Shown here piece after piece: positions 6,572 to 15,472 of a stretch of DNA of 32,285 nucleotides. This stretch comes from CAZCSK01 sp964501265 (GTDB taxonomy: Bacteria; Actinomycetota; CADDZG01; JAHWKV01). The translations under genes were made by a program, and so were the position numbers. The notes beneath the pieces are model-generated. The model was not told the DNA's origin and did not search any database. It was given only the letters and a program-made list of their open reading frames with translations. The stretch's first letter is position 1. Every line of letters begins with the position of its first letter. The stretch lies in contig CAZCSK010000028.1 of NCBI GenBank assembly GCA_964501265.1, forward strand, positions 1 to 32,285, given 5' to 3'.

Positions 6572-8014
6572 TTAAAAGAGCGTGGAGTAGCTGGCCACTT
6601 TGCCGAAGAGATCGGGCAAGACCCCTATGACGAGCACCACCGCTGCGGTCAACGCGACTGCCGTGCCCAGCAAGGGAGTAATCGTCACAGGCTTGGGGTC
6701 CGCTGAGGTCTCGAAGAACATCCTCCTGACGACCGCTGCGTAATAGAAGAGGGCGATTACTGTGTTGACCGCCATGATGGCGGCGAGCCAAATGCCTCCC
6801 CCGTCTATAACGGCCTTGAACACGAAAAACTTGGCCGCCCAGCCGGCAAACGGCGGGACGCCCGCAAGAGAAAACAGAAATACCCCCATCGCAACTGCCA
6901 GAGCAGGCGATCTCGCATTGAGCCCCGAGTAATCACTCACCAGATATCCGACCTTCTTACCCACGACCACGGCGACCGCGAACGCGCCCGTCTCCATAAA
7001 TGCGTAGATGAGCAGATAGAGGATAGAGGCGGTAAAAGCCCCACGGTTGACAGCGACATTCGTCGCACTTGCGACTCCCAGCGGGAGCAGGATGTAGCCC
7101 GCCTGCCCGATCGATGAATAGGCAAGCATTCGGATCAAGTGCTTCTGCTGAATGGCAACAAGGTTGCCGAAGGTCATCGTTAGAACGGCAAGGAGGGCTA
7201 GGAAGGGTCGCCACACATCCGCGAGATCGCCGAATGCGATGAAGACGATCAACAAGAGACCAACAAATCCCGCCGTCTTTGAAGCAACGGAAAGGAACGC
7301 AGCGATGGGTACCGGAGCGCCCTCATAGGTGTCTGGAACCCACCATTGGAACGGGAACGCGGAAATCTTGAAACCGAAACCCACGATGATAAAGAAGAGA
7401 GCCAGCACCGCTATCTCGTGCGAGACCGGCTGAGCCGCAAGGACTGTGGCAATAGAGGCGAGATTCGTCGCTCCGGTGACGCCGTAGATTAAGGACATCC
7501 CGAAAAGCATTACCGCGGTCGACAAAACGCCAAATAAGAAAAACTTGAGCGCCGCTTCGTTCGACTTCAAGTCCGACTTGCGAAGTCCCGCCAACACGAA
7601 TGCAGGGACTGAGATCAACTCGAGTGAGACAAAGATCGTGATCAAGTCGCGACTCGATGCGATTGTCATCATTCCCAAGAGAGAAGACAGAATCAGAACG
7701 TAGTACTCCCCCTGGTGGATGTCGTCATCTTTCAAGTAATCATGCGAAATGACGAACACGAGCAACGCGGCTACACAGAAGACAACCTTGAAGATGACCG
7801 CAAAATCATCGACAACAAACATGTCGGCCAGCGTGACTCGATTTTTCCCGGCAAGGTTGAGCACGGCAGCCAGGGTCGCAAGAACGCCAGCGAAGGAAAG
7901 GGGCATTGCCAGCCACCTCTTGTCCTCGGGCAATACAAGATCAGCTAGCAGGACTCCACAGATGGCCGCCGTCAGTACCAGTTCGGGCAGTATTGCGACA
8001 AAGTCGATACGCAT
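6572..8014 (-). CDS. nuoN: NADH-quinone oxidoreductase subunit N (first operon)
   Basis: A 480-residue antiporter-like membrane subunit of complex I, about 14 spans, in the proton-pumping arm. It starts MRIDFVAILPEL, with an acidic residue in a helix at E132 (SLELISVPAF), the position of the key glutamate of the family. FPFQWWVPDTYEGAP near 240-255 and MLAYSSIGQAGY near 290-305 are classic NuoN/NuoM blocks containing the lysine-bearing broken helix. Its ATG overlaps the nuoM stop by 1 nt. It is the last gene of the 11-gene operon; the 76-bp repeat begins 7 nt after its stop. Its paralogue at 19899-21368 is clearly divergent. Confidence 0.96.
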   Translation of the reverse strand: MRIDFVAILPELVLTAAICGVLLADLVLPEDKRWLAMPLSFAGVLATLAAVLNLAGKNRVTLADMFVVDDFAVIFKVVFCVAALLVFVISHDYLKDDDIHQGEYYVLILSSLLGMMTIASSRDLITIFVSLELISVPAFVLAGLRKSDLKSNEAALKFFLFGVLSTAVMLFGMSLIYGVTGATNLASIATVLAAQPVSHEIAVLALFFIIVGFGFKISAFPFQWWVPDTYEGAPVPIAAFLSVASKTAGFVGLLLIVFIAFGDLADVWRPFLALLAVLTMTFGNLVAIQQKHLIRMLAYSSIGQAGYILLPLGVASATNVAVNRGAFTASILYLLIYAFMETGAFAVAVVVGKKVGYLVSDYSGLNARSPALAVAMGVFLFSLAGVPPFAGWAAKFFVFKAVIDGGGIWLAAIMAVNTVIALFYYAAVVRRMFFETSADPKPVTITPLLGTAVALTAAVVLVIGVLPDLFGKVASYSTLF

Positions 8015-9570
8015 CAGCGATGCTCGCCCAGCACCTGATCCGGAGCAGCCCCTCCTCCTACCGTCTCCGTGAGTTGGACGACCGCGGGGTTAGTGACATC
8101 GAACATCATCCTGGGGTAGACGCCGAGCACAAGGATCAACAACAGCAAGGGCGCCCAAGCGATCATCTCGAGAGGCTGGACATCGGAGAACTTCTTCTCC
8201 TGCCATCTGGATGGGACCGTCCCGAGGTTGACCCTCTGCAACATCCAGAGGAAGTAGCCGGCCGTGAGCACCGTTCCGACTCCACCGATCACCATAAAAG
8301 TGCGGAATGCTGAGGTACTGAGGCCCGGCAAAGGGTTATAAGAGGAGAGTAGCGCCAACACCTCTCCCCAGAAGCCCGCGAGCCCTGGTAGCCCGAGCGA
8401 GGCTATCGCCGAGTAAGCGAGCAGCCCAGCAAGGATCGGTAGCTTCGTAGACATGCCTCCCAGCTCGGGGATGTCGCGTGTGTGGTAGCGCTCATGAATC
8501 GAACCTGCGATGAAGAAGAGCATTCCGGTGATCAAGCCGTGCGAGACCATTCCGTAGACCGCAGCGTTGAAACCAACGTCGGTCATCGTCGCGATGGCCA
8601 GCATGACGAAACCCATATGACCGACGGAACTAAACGCAATCATGCGTTTTAGATCCTTTTGCGCGAGGCAGTTGAGGGCACCATAGATGATGGCGATCGC
8701 GGCCAGCAGTCCTATCCACGGCGCAAATACTTTCGCCGCCTCAGGAAGGATCGGAATTGCGATCCTCAAAAAGGCATACGTCCCCATCTTCAGTAGAACT
8801 GCGGCCAGCAGAACACTGCCGATGGTCGGTGCTTCCGTATGAGCGTCGGGAAGCCAGGTGTGGAAGGGCCACATCGGAACTTTGATTGCGAAGCCAAGCC
8901 CCATCCCCGCAAAGATTAGGTTGGCCAGCCTCGGGGTGAGCGCGAGCACACCCGGTTGTTGCAGCGTGAGAATGTCGAATGTGTGAGGGACAGCTTGAAA
9001 ATAGAGCGCAAGGAATCCCAAAAGCATGAACACACTGCCGAACAAGGTGTAAAGGAAGAACTTGATCGCGGCGTACTGACGGTTTGGGCCGCCCCAAAGA
9101 CCGATCACAAAGTACATCGGCACCAACACCAGCTCCCAGAAGATGAAGAACAGCACGAGGTCCAAAGCGATGAAGGTCCCAGTCATCCCAGTCTCGAGCA
9201 GCAGACAAAACGCGAGGAAGAGTTTGGGGTTGTGCGGCTCGGGCAAATGCCAGAGCCCGTAGATCATGCAGAGAAACGTCACCAACAAACTTAAGATGAA
9301 CAGAGGCATCGAGATACCGTCCAAACCGACGTGGTACCTCGCACCGATTGAAGGGATCCAAGAGACATTCTTCTCAAACTGGATCCCGGCCACACCGAAT
9401 TGGAAACGGCCCAAAACCCACAACCCGACCAGCAGCGCGGCTCCAGAAAACGCCACGGAGAAGAACTTGACGATGCCCTCTTTGGCCTTCGGTGTGAGCC
9501 CGATGGCAACAGCACCCAGGACGGGCAGAAAGACTGCCACGGTTATTCCCCAATCATCGACCCAGTTCAT
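8014..9570 (-). CDS. nuoM: NADH-quinone oxidoreductase subunit M (first operon)
   Basis: A 518-residue antiporter-like subunit with about 14 spans. The family glutamate is E146 in FFIFWELVLVPMYF, and the blocks LPDAHTEAPTIGSV (about 240-253) and IAFSSVGHMGF (about 312-322) are intact, so the proton channel should work. The start ATG at 9570 has a GGAGG ribosome site and is separated from nuoL by only 10 nt. It overlaps nuoN by 1 nt. It is about 20 residues longer than the second-operon NuoM. Confidence 0.96.
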   Translation of the reverse strand: MNWVDDWGITVAVFLPVLGAVAIGLTPKAKEGIVKFFSVAFSGAALLVGLWVLGRFQFGVAGIQFEKNVSWIPSIGARYHVGLDGISMPLFILSLLVTFLCMIYGLWHLPEPHNPKLFLAFCLLLETGMTGTFIALDLVLFFIFWELVLVPMYFVIGLWGGPNRQYAAIKFFLYTLFGSVFMLLGFLALYFQAVPHTFDILTLQQPGVLALTPRLANLIFAGMGLGFAIKVPMWPFHTWLPDAHTEAPTIGSVLLAAVLLKMGTYAFLRIAIPILPEAAKVFAPWIGLLAAIAIIYGALNCLAQKDLKRMIAFSSVGHMGFVMLAIATMTDVGFNAAVYGMVSHGLITGMLFFIAGSIHERYHTRDIPELGGMSTKLPILAGLLAYSAIASLGLPGLAGFWGEVLALLSSYNPLPGLSTSAFRTFMVIGGVGTVLTAGYFLWMLQRVNLGTVPSRWQEKKFSDVQPLEMIAWAPLLLLILVLGVYPRMMFDVTNPAVVQLTETVGGGAAPDQVLGEHR

Positions 9571-9580
9571 TTGCCCTCCG

Positions 9581-11548
9581 TCATCTGATCACGATAAATG
9601 CCCATACCATGAGGCCCACCCCAACAAACATCGCTCCGGCGTAAGTCTGCACGTTGCCGGTCTGCCAGAACCGCACGCGCGAACTGATAAGACTTGCCAG
9701 CCTGGCGAGCCCATTGACCGCTCCATCGACGATCGGTTGATCGACGTGAGAATAAGTCTTCTTGCCCAGTCCCAGAGTTCCGGCCCCGACAGCATTCACG
9801 ATTCGATCGAGGATGTTCTGGTTTGTCCAGTACGCAAAGCGCGAGATGGGATCCCGGATCGGCCTGATGATCGCGCCCATGTACAGATCGTCGATGTAGT
9901 ACTTGTTTTGCAGCAATCGGTAGAACCAGGAATTGCCAACGGCGATCTTGGTCTTGCCGTGTCTGAAGATGGCCCATCCCGTCCAGAACCCTGCTGCCGC
10001 AATCAACACTGACAGGACTGCTATACCGAGACTGAACGCGTGTTCCTCTTCTCCAAAGTGCACCCAACGGCCAAAAAGATTTGCTTCGCCGGGGAGTCCT
10101 ACCCAACCGCCAACTATCGACAGGATCGCAAGAAGGATCAGGGGGACGGTCATCGCAGGGGGACTCTCGTGGGGATGGACATGGGCGGCGTCGTACTTGG
10201 CCTCCCCGAAAAACGTCAGCGCAAGCATGCGTGCGACGTAACAGGCAGTCAGAAAAGCGGTGACGAGCATCGTGATGAAAACAAACCACCCAACGGTGCT
10301 GCCGTGCTTTCCTGCTTCGAAGGCACCGAGAACCAGTTCGTCTTTGGAGAAGAACCCGGCGAGCGGTGGAATACCGGCGAGAGCGATGCCTCCAATCATG
10401 TAAGTCCGGTACGTGATTGGCATCTTCGAGCGAAGGCCGCCCATGTCGCTCATGTTGTTGGAGTGCACCGCATGTATTACGGAGCCCGCCCCGAGGAACA
10501 GCAGAGCTTTAAACCATGCATGAGTCCAGATGTGAAAGACACCACCCGTGTAAGCGGAGACGCCGAGCCCGGCCACCATGTACGCGAGTTGCGAGATCGT
10601 GGAATAAGCAAGGACGCGTTTGATGTCGTCTTGAACCAGAGCCAGCAGCGCGGCGATCAGCATCGTTATCGCTCCAATGATCGCGACTTCGTTGAGGGCC
10701 GCCGGCGAGGCATGAAAGACCGCAAACATCCGGGCGACCAGATAAACACCAGCGACGACCATCGTGGCGGCGTGGATGAGGGCAGACACCGGTGTGGGCC
10801 CGGCCATGGCGTCGGGTAACCAGACGTGCAAGGGAACCTGAGCGGACTTTCCGATTGCCCCGCAGAACAGCAGCACTGCGGCAAGCGTGAGAACCCCTTT
10901 CGAAATCTCTCCAGCCTCTACGAGCTCGGTGATGTGCCCGATGTTGAAAGTCTTCGCGGCAAAGAAGAGGACGAATATGCCGAACATGAAGCCGACGTCG
11001 CCGATTCTGGTTGTGATGAAAGCCTTAATCGCGGCGTTCGAGTTTTCTCTCTCCTCCCAGTGATGCCCGATCAGGAAGTAAGAGCAAAGCCCGACGCCCT
11101 CCCATCCGACCATCATCTGTAGAAGGTTGTTGGCTACCACCAGGTTCAGCATCGACCCCGTGAATAAAGAAAGGGCAGCGAAGTAGAAGGTATAGCGAAC
11201 TTCTCCCTTCATGTAAGCGGTGGAATAGATATGCACCATCAGCGAGACGAAGCAGACGACTAGGAGCATCACTACCGCGAGCCCGTCGATCTTCACACCG
11301 AGTTCCAGAACTTCCTGGTCGCCGAACTTGAACCAAGTAAGGCTCTTCTCGTATCCGTGAAATTCTTTACTGCCGTCGCCGATCTTCGCGATGGTCTCAA
11401 AGAAGATGGGTATAGAGAGAAGGAGGGACCCCGCCACGGCGGCGATTCCGAGTTCGGCCCCCTTGCCCTTGAGCCTCCGGCCAAAGAAAAGGATCGCAAA
11501 GAACGAGATGTAGGGCAGGGCGGCGACCAGCCAGGAGTACTTCACCAT
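9581..11548 (-). CDS. nuoL: NADH-quinone oxidoreductase subunit L (first operon)
   Basis: A 655-residue protein: the largest proton-pumping subunit, with about 16 spans and the long lateral C-terminal helix typical of NuoL. E150 lies in GWEGVGLCSYFLIG, K234 in AIGKSAQVPLHVWL and the DAMAGPTPVSALIHAAT block at 246-262; all are conserved features. The start overlaps the end of nuoK by 7 nt, the same overlap seen in the second operon. The C-terminus (YYIDDLY... PIVDGAVNG) matches the family end. No frameshift was seen. Confidence 0.96.
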   Translation of the reverse strand: MVKYSWLVAALPYISFFAILFFGRRLKGKGAELGIAAVAGSLLLSIPIFFETIAKIGDGSKEFHGYEKSLTWFKFGDQEVLELGVKIDGLAVVMLLVVCFVSLMVHIYSTAYMKGEVRYTFYFAALSLFTGSMLNLVVANNLLQMMVGWEGVGLCSYFLIGHHWEERENSNAAIKAFITTRIGDVGFMFGIFVLFFAAKTFNIGHITELVEAGEISKGVLTLAAVLLFCGAIGKSAQVPLHVWLPDAMAGPTPVSALIHAATMVVAGVYLVARMFAVFHASPAALNEVAIIGAITMLIAALLALVQDDIKRVLAYSTISQLAYMVAGLGVSAYTGGVFHIWTHAWFKALLFLGAGSVIHAVHSNNMSDMGGLRSKMPITYRTYMIGGIALAGIPPLAGFFSKDELVLGAFEAGKHGSTVGWFVFITMLVTAFLTACYVARMLALTFFGEAKYDAAHVHPHESPPAMTVPLILLAILSIVGGWVGLPGEANLFGRWVHFGEEEHAFSLGIAVLSVLIAAAGFWTGWAIFRHGKTKIAVGNSWFYRLLQNKYYIDDLYMGAIIRPIRDPISRFAYWTNQNILDRIVNAVGAGTLGLGKKTYSHVDQPIVDGAVNGLARLASLISSRVRFWQTGNVQTYAGAMFVGVGLMVWAFIVIR

Positions 11549-11847
11549 TTCATCAAGCTGACTTCATCGATCGAGACCGTGGTTCGATTGCGGTAGACGA
11601 GGATCACAATGGCTAGTCCCACTCCAAGCTCGGCGGCCGCGATCGTGATTATGAACAATGCAAACACCTGGCCGATCATGTGCATCTCCTTTAAAAGAGC
11701 ATTGAACGCGACGAGATTGATGATCACGGCGTTGAGCATCACCTCGATAGACATCAGCACGATCACCGCGTTTCGGCGGGCGAGAACTCCGTAGATGCCG
11801 ACTGCGAACAAAAATGATGAGAGCAGCAAGACCCACTGGATCGGCAT
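11542..11847 (-). CDS. nuoK: NADH-quinone oxidoreductase subunit K (first operon)
   Basis: A 101-residue, three-span subunit. Membrane glutamates E35 (SIEVMLNAV) and E73 (AAAELGVGLAI) match the two essential residues of NuoK that carry protons between the antiporter-like subunits and the quinone end. Length is exactly usual. It starts one base after the nuoJ stop and overlaps nuoL by 7 nt. Confidence 0.96.
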   Translation of the reverse strand: MPIQWVLLLSSFLFAVGIYGVLARRNAVIVLMSIEVMLNAVIINLVAFNALLKEMHMIGQVFALFIITIAAAELGVGLAIVILVYRNRTTVSIDEVSLMKW

Positions 11848-12330
11848 CTAGTCCTTCTTCGCCAGGAACACGGCCCCAACCAGCGCGGCCAGAAGCAAAA
11901 CGGAAACGATCTCGAAGGGAAGCACAAAGCGACTGAACAGCTCATTACCCAAGTCGGCGGTGCTGAAGAGTTCGGCGCCGAGATCGATCCGCTTTCCTTC
12001 AAATGCCCGCCAGAGAACAACCGAGGACACCACGAACAGACCGCCCGCGACCAAGAGAGCAAAGACGCGATTTTCGTTGTCGAGAGCGGTGCGGCCTATG
12101 GGGGCGCGGGTGAGCATGAGCCCGAAGAGAAGCAGAACGATCACGGCCCCGACGTAGATCAGGACCTGCACCCAAGCCACAAACTCGGCGAACATAATGA
12201 GAAAGAACACGGCCGAACCCAGCAGCGTAACCACCAAATACAAAGCGCCGTGGACAAGATTCTTTGTGGTAACCAAGCGCACAGCTCCCACAGACATCAC
12301 GGCAGCAAGAACCAGGAAAACGACCTCCAT
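11848..12330 (-). CDS. nuoJ: NADH-quinone oxidoreductase subunit J (first operon)
   Basis: A protein of about 160 residues with five spans. FVAWVQVLIYVGAVIVLLLFG at about 48-68 contains the conserved pi-bulge helix of NuoJ with its tyrosine, which moves during coupling. An ATG at 12330 overlaps the nuoI stop by 1 nt, and a GTG at 12333 is equally possible; an AAGGGG ribosome site serves either. It abuts nuoK with no gap. Confidence 0.95.
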   Translation of the reverse strand: MEVVFLVLAAVMSVGAVRLVTTKNLVHGALYLVVTLLGSAVFFLIMFAEFVAWVQVLIYVGAVIVLLLFGLMLTRAPIGRTALDNENRVFALLVAGGLFVVSSVVLWRAFEGKRIDLGAELFSTADLGNELFSRFVLPFEIVSVLLLAALVGAVFLAKKD

Positions 12331-13301
12331 CACTGCGGCCCCTTCGTGCCCTTGATTGCGCGTGCCTCAGCCGACTTGCGCCGCCCTTCAGCAACCCGAG
12401 GATCAGACCCCTTAGCCATCTCCGCCTCATAAACCGACTGCCCAATAACCCGAGCCTCCTCAGCAGAAACCCCCACAGCCGGCGTGTCCGGAGTGGCGGG
12501 TTCGGGTTCGGCTTCGGGTTGGGCTTCGGCTTCGGGTTGGGTTTGGGCTTCGGGTTGGGTTTGGGCTTCGGGTTGGGTTTGGGCTTCGGGTTCGGTTTGT
12601 GGCTCAGAAGGAGCGGCGGATGCAGAGGGCGCAGGCGACTCAACGAGCCCTGAAGCGTCTGCCGGAACATAGGTAGGCGAGTTGTCGGTTCTTGGAGCCA
12701 GCGCTGCTGCATCCGCCGCGGGAGCGCTCGGAGCCTGGGCGACGGCCACTGCCGCGGGAGAACCCGCTGTCTTCAGCACGGGTCCGAGAGCCTTTTCGTC
12801 GAGGGCCGGCGGCGGCAGCACCGTGTACATCCAGTCATTGAGTCTTTCCATTTCATGTGTCAACTCGGTGATGTCGTACTCCGCATACTCGAATTCCGGG
12901 CTCCAGAAGAGCGCATCGTAAGGACAGACCTCGACGCAGATCCCGCAATACATGCATAACGCATAGTCGATGGCGAATCGGTCGAGCACGTTGTAACTCT
13001 TCGCGCGCTTGCCGGCGACGGCCGGCTGGCGGCTTTCTTTGTGCCCGTCGATATAGATGCACCAGTCGGGACATTCCTTGGCGCAAAGCATGCACACCGT
13101 GCAGTTCTCCGTCTTGAGTGCGATCACACCCCGGCTGCGCGGAGGAAGTGGATCCTGTTCGTCTGGGTACTGGACCGTGACAGTGCGCGACAGCATGTGT
13201 CGCAAGGTGATCTGCAGACCTCTGATTAGGCCCGTGCCATAGGTCGTGCGCTTGTGCTTCGAAGGGGATGTCTGGAGGTTGGACTGATCAATCGTCATCA
13301 T
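12330..13301 (-). CDS. nuoI: NADH-quinone oxidoreductase subunit I with long repetitive C-terminal tail (first operon)
   Basis: The 323-residue protein is about twice the usual NuoI length. Residues 1-165 are the normal subunit, which passes electrons through two [4Fe-4S] clusters: C67, C70, C73, C77 and C116, C119, C122, C126. After LPPPALDEKALGPV at about 163-175 comes an Ala/Pro-rich linker. An 18-bp tandem repeat encodes TQPEAQ-type units at 236-269, and a charged helical end block at 279-317 contains YEAEMAKGSDPRVAEGRR. The end block looks like a conserved short motif rather than random sequence, so the tail may dock another protein, for example an electron donor; this is inference. It starts directly after nuoH, and its stop overlaps the nuoJ start. 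Confidence 0.93.
   Translation of the reverse strand: MMTIDQSNLQTSPSKHKRTTYGTGLIRGLQITLRHMLSRTVTVQYPDEQDPLPPRSRGVIALKTENCTVCMLCAKECPDWCIYIDGHKESRQPAVAGKRAKSYNVLDRFAIDYALCMYCGICVEVCPYDALFWSPEFEYAEYDITELTHEMERLNDWMYTVLPPPALDEKALGPVLKTAGSPAAVAVAQAPSAPAADAAALAPRTDNSPTYVPADASGLVESPAPSASAAPSEPQTEPEAQTQPEAQTQPEAQTQPEAEAQPEAEPEPATPDTPAVGVSAEEARVIGQSVYEAEMAKGSDPRVAEGRRKSAEARAIKGTKGPQ
12495..12596 (-). repeat. 18-bp tandem repeat inside nuoI
   Basis: About five and a half units of 18 bp encode the hexapeptide TQPEAQ with small variations (TEPEAQ, TQPEAE, AQPEAE, PEPATP). On the plus strand it appears as alternating GGGTTTGGG and CTTCGGGTT blocks. The repeat length is a multiple of three, so changes in copy number leave the frame intact. 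The outer units are degenerate and the inner ones nearly identical, which suggests recent slippage. Confidence 0.85.
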
Positions 13302-14324
13302 CTAGATCCAGGGGGTCAGTTTCATAGCACCTGTCAAAAAGATATTGACGAGCGCCAGCGGGATGAGAATCTTCCAGGCAAACTTTTGCAACTGGTCTTC
13401 GCGCAGCCGCGGAAAAGTCCAGCGGATCCAAATCAAAAGAAACAATATGGTGGCCATCTTTGCAAGAAGCCAGACGATTCCTGGGATGAAATCAAGGGCC
13501 GGGATTGGTGGCAGATATCCGCCCATGAAAAGCGTGGCCCCGACGGCAGCCAGTCCGATGAAAGAGATGTACTCCGCGGCAAACAAACTAAAGGCGAAGC
13601 GGATCCCGGTGTACTCGGTGAAGGCACCCGTGATCAACTCAGCCTCGGCAACCGGCATGTCGAATGGGGGCCGAGTTAACTCTGCGGTCGCGGCCGTAAG
13701 AAAGATGAAGAACCCGATCGGTTGGTACACGATGAACGGCAACCACAGCCCATTGGCGGAATCTGGTCCCTGCGCTTGGACGATATCGACAAGAGACATC
13801 GACCCGGCCATCATCGCGATCGCCGCTGCGGTAAGCACCAAAGGAAGTTCGTAGGCAATCAATTGCGCCGCCGCGCGCAGAGCCCCCATGAGCGAATATT
13901 TGTTGGCCGAAGACCATCCGGCCATAAGAATCCCGATGACTCCGATCGAAGAGGCAGCCAGGAGATAGAAAACGCCGACATCGAGGTCCTCGATCACGAG
14001 CTTGGGACCAGCAGGAATAACCACGAACAGCAAGGCCGCGCCCGTCATCGTGACGTAGGGAACCAGCTTGAACACCGTCCGGTCGGCTGCGCGCGGAATG
14101 AGATCCTCCTTCAAAACAAACTTCACACCATCGGCCAGCGTCTGAGCCCATCCGTGAAACCCTCCCGGATACATTGGGCCAAGACGGTGCTGCATGTGCG
14201 CACCGAGCTTCAGTTCTACCCATCCCAGAACGAGCGTGGCAGGCAGGAGCACCAGCAACACGCCGATCTTGATGCCGAGGATGACGAAGTCGTTGGCAAG
14301 AATGTCTCGCAAGAGATCGGCCAT
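13302..14324 (-). CDS. nuoH: NADH-quinone oxidoreductase subunit H (first operon)
   Basis: A 340-residue protein with about eight spans, forming the quinone entry site between the membrane arm and NuoB/NuoD. RPPFDMPVAEAELITG and FTEYTGIRFAF at about 210-240 are the signature loop with its acidic residues, and LGPMYPGGFHGWAQTLADG near 47-65 is the N-terminal family block. The ATG overlaps the nuoD stop by 1 nt, and nuoI starts right after its stop. It is 16 residues shorter than the second-operon NuoH. Confidence 0.96.
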   Translation of the reverse strand: MADLLRDILANDFVILGIKIGVLLVLLPATLVLGWVELKLGAHMQHRLGPMYPGGFHGWAQTLADGVKFVLKEDLIPRAADRTVFKLVPYVTMTGAALLFVVIPAGPKLVIEDLDVGVFYLLAASSIGVIGILMAGWSSANKYSLMGALRAAAQLIAYELPLVLTAAAIAMMAGSMSLVDIVQAQGPDSANGLWLPFIVYQPIGFFIFLTAATAELTRPPFDMPVAEAELITGAFTEYTGIRFAFSLFAAEYISFIGLAAVGATLFMGGYLPPIPALDFIPGIVWLLAKMATILFLLIWIRWTFPRLREDQLQKFAWKILIPLALVNIFLTGAMKLTPWI

Positions 14325-15472
14325 CAGCGGTCGATGTCTCCCACCACGAAGAACATGCTTCCCAGGATCGCGATCATGTCGGGGATATAGATCCCCCGAA
14401 GCATGTGCGGCACTACGCTGATGTTAGAAAACGATGGTGTCCTGACCTTCATGCGATAGGGCTTGGCCTCACCGTCGGATACCAGGTAATAGCCGAGCTC
14501 TCCCAGCGGGTTCTCCGCCCGCGAGTAAATCTCGCCCTTCGGCAGCGTCAGTTTCTTGGGGACCTGGCCCAGATGCGAGCCCTCCGGAAGGCCCTCCAGC
14601 GCCTGTTCGACTATCTTGGCCGACTCCTTCATCTCCTCCATGAGTACGTAATAACGGTCGAAAGCATCGCCCGTCGGCCCCACCGGGATGTTGAAATCGA
14701 ACTCGTCATAGATAAGGTACGGATCGGCCTTGCGGATGTCGAAAGCGACTCCACTTCCGCGAAGAATCGGCCCGGAAACGCCGTATTCGAGCGCGAGGTC
14801 GGGAGGAAGAATGCCGATTCCCACCGTCCGCTGCTTAAAGATCTCGTTGCCCATCATGATGTCTTCGTAGTCCGGAATGAACTTCTGCAGCTGCTTGATC
14901 GCCTTTAGCGCCTGCTCGGTGAATCCCCGAGGAACGTCTTCCTTCAGTCCGCCGGGGCGGATGAATCCAAAATGCATACGGCCGCCAGTCACCATCTCCA
15001 TAGCGGTCGAAAGTTGCTCGCGCTCTCTGAACGCGTACATGACCGGAGTGGTAGCGCCCAACTCCAGACCGAAAGAGCCGACGAACATGAGGTGATTCAT
15101 GATCCGGTTCATCTCCGCCAGGATCACTCGCAGATATTGCGCGCGTCTGGGAACTTCGATCTCCATGAGCTTCTCGACAGCGATCGACGCCGGTATCTCG
15201 TTGTTGATGCCACTCAACCAATCCATACGTGACAGCAAGTTCGTAATCTGCCGAAAGTCGCGCATCTCGAGCAACTTCTCATGGCCGCGATGCATGTAAC
15301 CAATAACCGGCTCGGCCTCGACGATGCGCTCACCGTCGAGCTTGACAATGACCCTCAGAACTCCGTGGGTTGCGGGGTGCTGGGGGCCGACGTTTAAGAC
15401 CATCTCCTCAGTTCGCAGAGTCCCCGCGCCGGTGAGGCGTGCCGTCGTGAGATCCGAGGGTCCGTTTCCCAT
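14324..15472 (-). CDS. nuoD: NADH-quinone oxidoreductase subunit D (first operon)
   Basis: The 382-residue 49-kDa-type subunit lines the quinone cavity with NuoB. GPQHPATHGVLR at about 29-40 holds the conserved quinone-site histidines, RGHEKLLE lies at about 62-69, and the C-terminus ENPLGELGYYLVSDG to GDIDR is complete. As usual for NuoD, it has lost the nickel ligands of the ancestral hydrogenase. It starts one base after the nuoC stop. The first 23 residues are not conserved but are preceded by no better start. Confidence 0.96.
   Translation of the reverse strand: MGNGPSDLTTARLTGAGTLRTEEMVLNVGPQHPATHGVLRVIVKLDGERIVEAEPVIGYMHRGHEKLLEMRDFRQITNLLSRMDWLSGINNEIPASIAVEKLMEIEVPRRAQYLRVILAEMNRIMNHLMFVGSFGLELGATTPVMYAFREREQLSTAMEMVTGGRMHFGFIRPGGLKEDVPRGFTEQALKAIKQLQKFIPDYEDIMMGNEIFKQRTVGIGILPPDLALEYGVSGPILRGSGVAFDIRKADPYLIYDEFDFNIPVGPTGDAFDRYYVLMEEMKESAKIVEQALEGLPEGSHLGQVPKKLTLPKGEIYSRAENPLGELGYYLVSDGEAKPYRMKVRTPSFSNISVVPHMLRGIYIPDMIAILGSMFFVVGDIDR

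Noticed and set aside
6468..6791. Longer htpX reading frame through the repeat
   Set aside because: The frame is open but the extra sequence re-reads nuoN and the 76-bp repeat; the ATG at 6467 gives the exact HtpX length and a membrane-targeting N-terminus.
12495..12596. Possible CRISPR-like array
   Set aside because: Units are contiguous 18-bp repeats without spacers and are in frame within nuoI.
11999..12712. Minus-strand frame with PNPKPK repeats
   Set aside because: This is a shifted reading of the 18-bp repeat in the nuoI tail and of nuoJ; the nuoI and nuoJ frames are clearly the real ones.
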